Assembly: GCA_049487715.1 (NCBI GenBank) | Contig: CP150561.1 | Location: 372,001 to 436,000 of the forward strand | DNA: 64,000 nucleotides | Direction of reading: 5' to 3' | From: Pycnococcus provasolii | Lineage: Eukaryota > Chlorophyta > Pseudoscourfieldiophyceae > Pseudoscourfieldiales | Shown: one piece after another, positions 58,401 to 64,000 of the stretch | Position numbering within the stretch: the stretch's first letter is position 1 | Layout of the letters: each line of letters begins with the position of its first letter | Notes under the pieces: model-generated | What the model saw: the letters and a program-made list of their open reading frames with translations, nothing else | The model's database searches: none | Told to the model about the DNA's origin: nothing | Made by a program: the position numbers and the translations under genes

Positions 58401-59661
58401 CGAACGCGCGGGCGACACTGGCAACGTCGTGCGACTGTACCTTGGCGCGCTCAGCATGGCACAGAAGGCTTTCGCGGTTGCACGCCAGTCGCGCAACCCG
58501 GAGGCGGCTGCGCTGGTGGCAAGGCACTGCCAGTCGACTGGCGATCACCGCGATGCCGTCGAGTTTCTGTGTCTCGCTGGCATGGTTGATGAGGCGTTCG
58601 AGCTCGCGGAGAGCCAGAACGAGATGGACGCCTTCGCCAGCGCGATGAAGGCGTCTTCCGCCGCCACCTCGAAGAATAGCCAGCACCTCATCGCCGCCGC
58701 AAAGTTCTTCGAGGCTCAGGGCGAGTTTGTTCGCGCCGGCGACGTGTTGTACGGCTGCGGCCAGCTGAACGGCGCGCTGAAGATGTACCTTAAGAAGGGC
58801 GTGTCGGCGATGGACAAGGCGATTCAGGTGGTGGGCGAGGCGCGCAACGATTCGCTCACCACCATGCTGTGCGACTTCCTCGCGGGCGAGGCGGACGGCG
58901 CACCGAAGGGAAACAACTACCTGTTCAAGCTTCACTTGGCTCTCGGCGACTACGAGCAGGCTGCTCACACCGCGGTCCTCATCGCCGGCCAGGAGCGCGA
59001 GATGGGCAATTACAAGCAGGCGCGCGACCAGCTGCTTGATGTGGCGAAGGAGCTCGAGTCTCGGAACATTCGCATTCCGAATGAGCTCGTTCGTAGCCTG
59101 CAGCTTCTGCACTCGTACATTCTCGTGAAGACGCTCGTGAAGTCGAACAACCACGTCGGCGCCGCACGAATGCTCTGCCGTGTGGCGAAAAGCATATCCA
59201 AGTTCCCCCAACACATCGTTCCAATCCTGACGAGCACGGTGATTGAGTGCCAGCGTGCGGAGCTCAAGAGAAGTGCGCAAGACTACGCCGCGGTTCTGAT
59301 GCGACCCGAACATCGCGACTTGATTGCGGATGCGTACCGGAAAAAGATTGAGGCTTTGGTGCGTCGACCGGACAAAACCGCGGAGGACGTGGACGACGAG
59401 ATCATACCTTGTGCCCATTGCGGCGTAGACGGTCCTGCGCACGATCTCGAATGCATGGCATGCCGTGAAATGCTGCCGATGTGCATAGCCACTGGTAAGC
59501 GTATGCACCCTGACCAGTGGTCACGGTGTCCTTCGTGCCACTTCCCGTGCCTGCAGACGGAGATGGTGCAGCACCTGGCAGCATACAAGAAGTGCCCGTT
59601 GTGCAGCGAGTCGATTCCTATCGCGGCGGTGGTGAAGATGCCCAACCAGCTCGCGAAATAG
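55483..59661 (+). CDS. IFT144: Intraflagellar transport protein IFT144 (WDR19)
   Basis: IFT144 is a core subunit of the IFT-A complex, needed for retrograde transport and for importing membrane proteins into cilia. The single 1392-residue frame starts at an ATG. Two WD40 propellers occupy about residues 15-650: AYLAVAGCKPKVSLFDRTGE, VLACGTEKGNLLLYDVRKGR, REITCGAWSEDGILALGSVD, LGPYHLVSGMNAQAWFYARP. The helical TPR region follows: YVEDRNLLAGHVCVLLLQDY, ALEMRKDLKHWEEALKLARQ, IRMGDLRRGRQMALDEGSKM, AARMLCRVAKSISKFPQHIV and PILTSTVIECQRAELKRSAQ. The C terminus has paired Cys clusters (CAHCG…CMACREMLPMCIATGKRMHP…CPSCHFPC…CPLC), as in human WDR19. Length matches orthologues (human about 1340). Confidence 0.97.
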   Translation: MTDTSLLFTVPYEQTGGTGSGEGCIEFSPNGAYLAVAGCKPKVSLFDRTGELLHEVILDPSSASASDPSVDAQASTFVSSMAWDKNSDNLAIVPRSSQSVIIWSAVTRESFKLDGHLKSITWLQWATHAPVLACGTEKGNLLLYDVRKGRKTPVIGIHSREITCGAWSEDGILALGSVDKSVSLSTDAGDTIKQVRCKAPPHAMHFTSRASDGPSSQPRQKTLSVNVGQKSIYLLNPDASGPDSDVPVELAFLQKYGNIISHCSFGDGYSAIAFSSGQMVCISTASREISEEVHSAVYHRNGISDMQFCTALQRIVTCGSGEIRMLDASRPELVEMKDKNVDDAKHNFTQMRWTEDGQVLAVNTTTGEVKCYLASLPQIHSTYDTTLCHLTSLLEFSIVEMAHDPNPRSVTVEFEPAFCALGPYHLVSGMNAQAWFYARPSADSSLAGTMLGVREYVGTVQSIVLRGEMCAVLTEGRVTVHPVASAGGADSGATDTVVPDTTRPADVECIAASPSILVCGTATGSIMCYFMQTEGENEPPTVKLVNEFKHGNGPIRQLHTNVIGTRVLFEDGRGMVYLLNPVSDTCLPCPKFANKLDVALWDAADNAMFVLADNNEISLFVSRATSINGAFIKHIATMRRPAGSLPVLFRKGIVTCQSPGGLLHDVSFEEVRMLSEAEAQGTTMNERHESKLRAELSMLRHEDAWQTLQKIKMPNTLDSTVLKASLEALDVGTAIKVARRRGQAGLVMTLERLQYVEDRNLLAGHVCVLLLQDYQRAQELFLRSSQPWAALEMRKDLKHWEEALKLARQLGHGGVSEICCHYASMLEMRGETENAIAQYEAALQGSLDGGADAMVLSEEVRADVQQQCRGGMARCLIRMGDLRRGRQMALDEGSKMLYKDCAGILESQGQLGEAAELYERGGEIEKAAGIYIRTKNFDAAKPLMDMVGQSRLHGQFARAQEAAQKYEEAAVAYERAGDTGNVVRLYLGALSMAQKAFAVARQSRNPEAAALVARHCQSTGDHRDAVEFLCLAGMVDEAFELAESQNEMDAFASAMKASSAATSKNSQHLIAAAKFFEAQGEFVRAGDVLYGCGQLNGALKMYLKKGVSAMDKAIQVVGEARNDSLTTMLCDFLAGEADGAPKGNNYLFKLHLALGDYEQAAHTAVLIAGQEREMGNYKQARDQLLDVAKELESRNIRIPNELVRSLQLLHSYILVKTLVKSNNHVGAARMLCRVAKSISKFPQHIVPILTSTVIECQRAELKRSAQDYAAVLMRPEHRDLIADAYRKKIEALVRRPDKTAEDVDDEIIPCAHCGVDGPAHDLECMACREMLPMCIATGKRMHPDQWSRCPSCHFPCLQTEMVQHLAAYKKCPLCSESIPIAAVVKMPNQLAK

Positions 59662-59755
59662 ATTCTTTGTTATTTGAAAAAACTTACTTTTGACTTACGA
59701 CCAACTGATGGAACGCGCGTGAAATGCAAAGTTTTGTTGTACACTTTGTATAACA

Positions 59756-60719
59756 TTACACGTTGGCGGCAGAGTTTCTCTGCACGCCATCATCCAACGT
59801 CCATCTCTGCACGTTGGCGGATCTCGATGCACGTGATCGCTCGCGACGACCTCGAGTGCCTCGAGGATGCGACGTCGTTGCGCCGGGTGCACCCACGGGT
59901 CCTGTGACGACGGTGACTGTGGGAATGATTGACGGGAACACGCCGGCGTGCAGCTGCGCCATGATTTGCAGCTGCGTGAGCTCGTCGGGTTCGAGTTTGC
60001 GTAGAGCGGTATAGAAGCGGTAGACGAATCTGGTTATGTACAGTTCGATCGCGACGAGGAAATATTAGGAGGACGATACGCGATACGGTGTATCGATATA
60101 GAGCCGCCTCCAGTGCGTATCTGATGAAGTTGACGACGCAGAAGCCCAAGTAGGCACCTATGAGCTGCGGGTGAAGTTTCTGCGCGGCGCGGTACCCGAG
60201 AGCCGGAAGTACGGCGAGCATGCTGAAAGGCCACAGCTGAGAGTTGAGTGTCGCCGCAAGGACGAGGAAGACGTCTACGACAGCAAACCATCGAACGTAC
60301 CTTGCCGTGCGAAAGAGCTCGAGGTGTTCTTCCGTCATTTCGATGGCGTCAAGCGCGTGTCTTGCACTGGCCTCTGCGATGGACTGTCTGAGTGCGGATG
60401 CCGCGGCCGAGTGGCTCCCGTCTCTCTGTGCCGCCGTTATGAGTCTTGCGGGTATTCCCGGTGCAGGCGGCTGGTTTGGGATGGACTGGTTTGGCGGACC
60501 CACCCCCGGAACGGCGTATCCCGTGGCGACGGGTATGCCGACGACGGGTTGCTGCTGTTGATGCTGCTGCTGCTGCTGCGACGACGACGACGTGGATGTT
60601 CCGGTGGGGGACACGACAAGAGGAGGGGTCCCCAGAGAAGCCGACGCACTATTACCACTGTTAGCACCTGGCATTGTGACTGGTGTGCCTGGTAAGATGG
60701 CGTGGTCCACGACGGCCAT
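59756..60719 (-). CDS. Multipass membrane protein, unknown family, apparent frameshift
   Basis: The start is the ATG at 60719 (MAVVDHAILPGTPVTMPGAN). The frame extends to 61103 without a better start and would otherwise overlap the uL11 ATG. The first about 115 residues are Pro/Gly/Gln-rich and disordered. A conserved-looking helix (ARHALDAIEMTEEHLELFRT) precedes three hydrophobic segments: WFAVVDVFLVLAATLNSQLW, PFSMLAVLPALGYRA and LIGAYLGFCVVNFIRYALEA. A fourth segment begins IVLLIF and then breaks. Directly after it a second frame continues LVAIELYITRFVYRFYTALR-KLEPDELTQLQ and on to a stop at about 59756. Removing one base around 60057-60062 would join them. No GT-AG intron in phase was found. 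This is either a sequencing indel or a true frameshift. The family is not recognised. Confidence 0.6.
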
Positions 60720-61106
60720 TGACAGCACACGCACTGACGCACTGACGCTGACGCGCGCGCGTGTGGCTTGTGGCTTGTGGCTACGCACGTGCAAGGCCGC
60801 AGGTGCCGGACGAAAACCGCGGACATTAAGCGTAATGGTGGATCCCCGAGTTACTACCGGAGTACCTGGGTAAAATCTGGGAGAAAAATCCAACCCCGAA
60901 CCAAGCCCGAACGAAAAACTTTCCAAACCCCCAGTTCCATTTTTTCCAGGGCAGGTCCACGGGTTTTTCGAACCGGTGTCCCCTGTTGTTTTGGTTCTGG
61001 TTGTGTTTCCCGGTTTCCCCAAGTAGGTGCGCCGCCGTCGCCGGGTCTCTCCTCCCCTCCCCCATTGCCACCCGTCGCCGGCCATCACAACACCGCAAAA
61101 CACAAC
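60720..61106. promoter_or_regulatory. Compact divergent promoter of uL11 and the membrane-protein gene
   Basis: A 387-bp gap separates two divergent ATGs. It is rich in CCCGAACC/GGTTTTCG-like strings, and a C-rich tract (ctcctcccctcccccattgcc) lies about 40 bp before the uL11 ATG. Ribosomal-protein genes often start transcription in pyrimidine tracts, so this tract is a candidate start region. That is inference from position and composition. Confidence 0.35.
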
Positions 61107-61607
61107 ATGCCGCCGAAGTTCGACCCGTCCGCCGTACTAATCGTGTACGTGCGCGCAACCGGAGGAGAGGTCGGCGCAGCCTCCTCGCTCGCACCCAAGA
61201 TTGGACCGCTTGGACTCTCGCCGAAGAAGGTGGGTGAGGACATCGCCAAGGAAACCGCCAAGGAGTGGAAGGGACTTCGCGTCACCTGCAAACTCATCGT
61301 GCAGAACCGACAGGCCAAGGTGGAAGTCGTGCCGTCCGCAGCCGCGCTCGTCATCAAGGCTCTCAAGGAACCCCAGCGTGACCGCAAGAAGGTGAAGAAC
61401 ATTCAGCACTCAGGAAACGTCTCCATCGACCAGATTTATGAGATTGCGCGCATCATGCGCCCGCGATCCATGGCACGCGAGTTCTCGGGAACTGTCAAAG
61501 AGATGCTCGGAACTGCCGTCAGCGTCGGATGCACCGTCGAGGGTGAGGACCCGCGCGACATTCAGCAGCAGATTGACGACGGCGACATCGACGTGCCGTC
61601 GGCGTAA
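61107..61607 (+). CDS. RPL12: 60S ribosomal protein L12 (uL11)
   Basis: uL11 forms the base of the ribosomal stalk and binds 28S rRNA at the GTPase-associated centre. The start is the ATG at 61107 ([20 protein letters not shown]), preceded by caaaacacaac. The open frame runs further upstream without a good start. The 166-residue length is exactly that of eukaryotic RPL12. Diagnostic blocks are [60 protein letters not shown] (N-terminal domain), and [20 protein letters not shown] with [20 protein letters not shown] (RNA-binding C-terminal domain). It is intronless. Confidence 0.98.
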   Translation: MPPKFDPSAVLIVYVRATGGEVGAASSLAPKIGPLGLSPKKVGEDIAKETAKEWKGLRVTCKLIVQNRQAKVEVVPSAAALVIKALKEPQRDRKKVKNIQHSGNVSIDQIYEIARIMRPRSMAREFSGTVKEMLGTAVSVGCTVEGEDPRDIQQQIDDGDIDVPSA

Positions 61608-62599
61608 ATAGCCTGACAGCGCGACCCGTTGTTACCCGTACCAAAAAAACTATACCACAAAAAGATCTTTTCTCTTACAATTTTGTGGTCCTCACCACCA
61701 CCACTCTCGTTGTCGTCGAGAATACCGCGCAGGCATTGTGCCTCGGGCCACCACCACACACACGCGCACACACAGTCCGCCGTATGTTAAAATCGTAGCG
61801 TCGCCAATGACACAAATTTTCCCCAGGTTATTGGTATTGGGGACCCGCCGTAGATCCACAAAGCGGAGTCGGAGGCGAGGATTTGTTTTTTCCCTGTGGG
61901 ATCCCGGTCGTGCCAAGTTCTTCTTCTTCCACCAATGTTCAATGGTGGTCAAGTTCCCGACGTTTGCTTCGCGTGATCCACGGGTCCGAGGTTCCGTAAA
62001 CGCCGCGCGCTACGGCCGGGCCAAGCCGCGAGGTGGAAACTCCTCCGCGCGTCGATACCTCTCGCTCGGTCTTCCTTGTCCTCCGTTGGCAAGGGACACC
62101 TGCCAGGCTGCCAACGTCCGTGGAAGCCTTGGACGAAAAAGGTTGAAAGGAAGCGAAGCTCAGGCATCCTACTTTTGCCAGAGACATGGACCGTTGGATC
62201 ATGAACGTGAAAGAGCGCACACCTGGCTTTTTGGAATCCTATGATAGGAGTTAGGACGTCGTCGACTCGTCGTAAGTTGCGAAATTACTACGGTACGTGG
62301 AATATGTTGTTTGATGATTCTGAGAACTCCCTTTTTCCTTTTTTCCCCCTAATATATATTATATTGGTAACAAGAAAGAATTTTTATTGGCATCACCGTA
62401 GTAGTCTATCTATAGCGCGCCCGTCTGGGCTCCCACCTCCTACCTCCCACTCACCAAACAACCTCCTCCTACGGCCTTACCTGGCTACCATAATAGGATC
62501 GTCCAATTTGCTCACAATGAATGAGCAATTGACTGACTGGACAATAGTTGAAACTAAATATAATATACTAAATATATATAGCTATATTAGCATGTGTCG
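61608..62599. other. Intergenic, no gene supported
   Basis: Short overlapping frames on both strands lack recognisable domains. A CACACACACGCGCACACACA microsatellite lies at about 61755-61775. An AT-rich zone (tatatatt, aatatatatag) from 62340 to 62600 is probably the 3' flank of the RIC1 gene. Confidence 0.5.
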
Positions 62600-64000
62600 T
62601 TACTTTAACAACTTGGCGAGAAACGCGCGAACGCCAGAGGCAAGCTCATCAGGATGGACTCCGTCGTTCGTCGCTAGCCGAGCAAGCGATGGTTCCGCTG
62701 GCAAAGGTTGCTCACCCGCTCCAAGAGGTGCGGGTGATGTTGGCACCCTCGACGACGGCGTGAAGCCACCACCACCACCACCACCACCACCATTTCCTCC
62801 TCCAAGACCCAACGCGCGTAGCAACCATCCATCCTTCTCGCGGCTCGTCCTGTTCCCTTGCGCCAGCGTGCCCTCCTCGTCAACGGCGTCGTCGCCAGAA
62901 GAGCATGCCGCCGTGCGATCCAGGAAATGCGACAACTCGCGAGCAAGGTTCATGTCGTCGTCGTTGCCCTGGAGGGAGGCGTGCTCGAGCAAGCGCAGCG
63001 TTGCGACGCGCCACGCGCTCGCACCCTGAAGCTTCTCGATCACAATCAAGTAACCTGCGGCGGTGCGCAGCCGATGCGTGTACAGGCACCTCTCGAACAT
63101 TGTCAGCGGCGAACCAATCGCGCTGAACAGGCGCACCCACTCCTTCTCGTCAATCTTGCGAGCCACCGCCACCACAACTTCCGAAGCCACGGGAAAGCTG
63201 AGCACGAGGTCAGCCGCCGCAGTCAGCACCTCCGCGGGATCCAGGCCGTGGCCAGGACTCTTCGCCGGAACGACGCCGCGGGATGCGCTCGCGCCGCTCA
63301 GCGCGGTAAAGAGCAGCCACTCGAGGCTGTGCGTGAAGTGCTCCGCGTGCCGTCCCATCCAAGCGAGCCTAGCAGCCTCCTCGAGCGCGCCGCGCCGCAC
63401 GAGGTGGCGCAGAAGGCAGGGAAGCAGTGGCTGGGCACGCACGTGTGGGTCGTGCAGAGCCGTCTCAATGGGAGTGCTTGCCATCGTTATGCCGTGACGT
63501 GGCGAATTAGACTGCTCGTCGTCGTCCGCATCCGCATTGCTGTTGCTGCCGCCGCCACCACCACCACTCTCCTCCTCCTCCTCCCGCCAGCGCACCGCCG
63601 ACGGCTGATGACACCACGCGCTGGCTAATGCCCACGAGGCATCCAGGAACGGGCGCGGGGCCGAGCGGGTATACCTCGCGGTCGAATTCAAGCTCGCTCT
63701 CGCGAAGAGCTGCCTCATCCTCCGCGGCATCCGTCGTGATCACCGCCGCCGCCGCCGCCGCCGTCGCCGGTGGATGCGGAAGTGCGGGAGACACCTCATC
63801 CGCCACAGCGCTGTCTACCTCGTGCACCTCGTCGGACGACGACGACGTCGATCTCAGCTCACCCACCACAGGCGCAGGAGCCATGGCACACACCAGGCTC
63901 TCGACAGTTTCCAGCATCTTGTCGAGCATGTCCGGATACCACACTTGAACGCCCAGGCGCCCGTATGCCCAGATGGGATGCCCAAAGCTTGGCATTTCCG
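62600..64000 (-). CDS. RIC1: RIC1 homologue, C-terminal part (Rab6/Ypt6 GEF subunit), truncated by window edge
   Basis: RIC1 pairs with RGP1 to activate Rab6-type GTPases at the Golgi, and its C-terminal domain is diagnostic. Here an upstream exon (64000 to about 63618) ends with LGVQVWYP, then ESELEFDREVYPLGPAPVPG and LVGISQR. A different frame continues with SNSPRHGITMASTPIETALH, PLLPCLLRHLVRRGALEEAA, ARKIDEKEWVRLFSAIGSPL and FERCLYTHRLRTAAGYLIVI. The order and spacing match the RIC1 C-terminal region (LLRQLLVR.LGEQA, ARKTE..LW..LFAAVG.P, ..L..AASYLIIL). A GT-AG intron at 63512-63617 (106 nt) would join the frames in phase 0. Its donor (GTGGTG) is weak, so a frameshift is the alternative. 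The C-terminal about 110 residues are Gly-rich and lineage-specific. The 5' part lies beyond the window. Confidence 0.85.

Noticed and set aside
57832-59508. A 558-codon antisense frame under IFT144, and a 460-codon one at 46950-48332 under the CFAP91-type gene
   Set aside because: Shadow frames: IFT144 and CFAP91 similarities are unambiguous on the opposite strand.
1-64000. tRNA and rRNA genes
   Set aside because: Scanning for T-loop strings such as GGTTCGA with a matching acceptor stem, and for rRNA core motifs, gave no convincing candidate by eye. A tRNAscan or Infernal run would settle it.

Overview
The window is nuclear DNA from a flagellated, intron-poor, fairly GC-rich unicellular eukaryote. 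The gene set is eukaryotic: CCR4-NOT subunit 3, VAMP7-type SNARE, RIC1, OXA1, 60S uL11 and mitochondrial uL23. Three proteins belong to cilia: meckelin, a CFAP91-type radial-spoke protein and IFT144/WDR19. A small protein with a plastid-like leader, RRL-type motifs in a giant surface protein and plant-like CCCTAA promoter motifs suggest an alga, perhaps a prasinophyte-like green alga. That lineage is inference; nothing here fixes it.

Layout. 0-7.2 kb: a type I membrane protein (-), a two-GYF-domain protein (+) and a ChaN-like protein (-). 7.2-11.4 kb: a 51-bp minisatellite, an SLC35F-like transporter (+), a 35-bp repeat array and a TPR protein (+). 11.5-24.1 kb: meckelin (-), a Gly/Asp-rich small protein (+), OXA1 (-), an acyltransferase-fold protein that has lost its active site (-), a PHB-depolymerase-like esterase (+), a small unknown protein (+) and a VAMP7-type SNARE with one clear 86-nt intron (-). 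24.5-36.4 kb: one uninterrupted 3967-codon frame for a membrane protein with 4 cadherin-like and 30 IPT/TIG repeats (-). 36.4-38.8 kb: gene-free and microsatellite-rich. 38.8-54.1 kb: a voltage-gated K+ channel fused to a C2 domain (+), mitochondrial uL23 (-), NOT3 (-), a CFAP91-type protein with 24 IQ motifs (+) and a coiled-coil protein (-). 55.5-64 kb: IFT144 (+), a membrane protein with an apparent frameshift (-), uL11 (+) and the 3' part of RIC1 (-, running off the window).

Genes are dense, often convergent with gaps under 150 bp, and mostly single-exon. Intergenic DNA repeatedly carries short CCCTAA/TTAGGG-like tracts close to start codons, in place of a uniform repeat landscape. No tRNA, rRNA, CRISPR array or intact transposon was recognised.

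The most notable items are the K+ channel-C2 fusion, the giant TIG protein, the 24-IQ expansion on CFAP91, and the acyltransferase relative lacking its serine, arginine and oxyanion glutamine.
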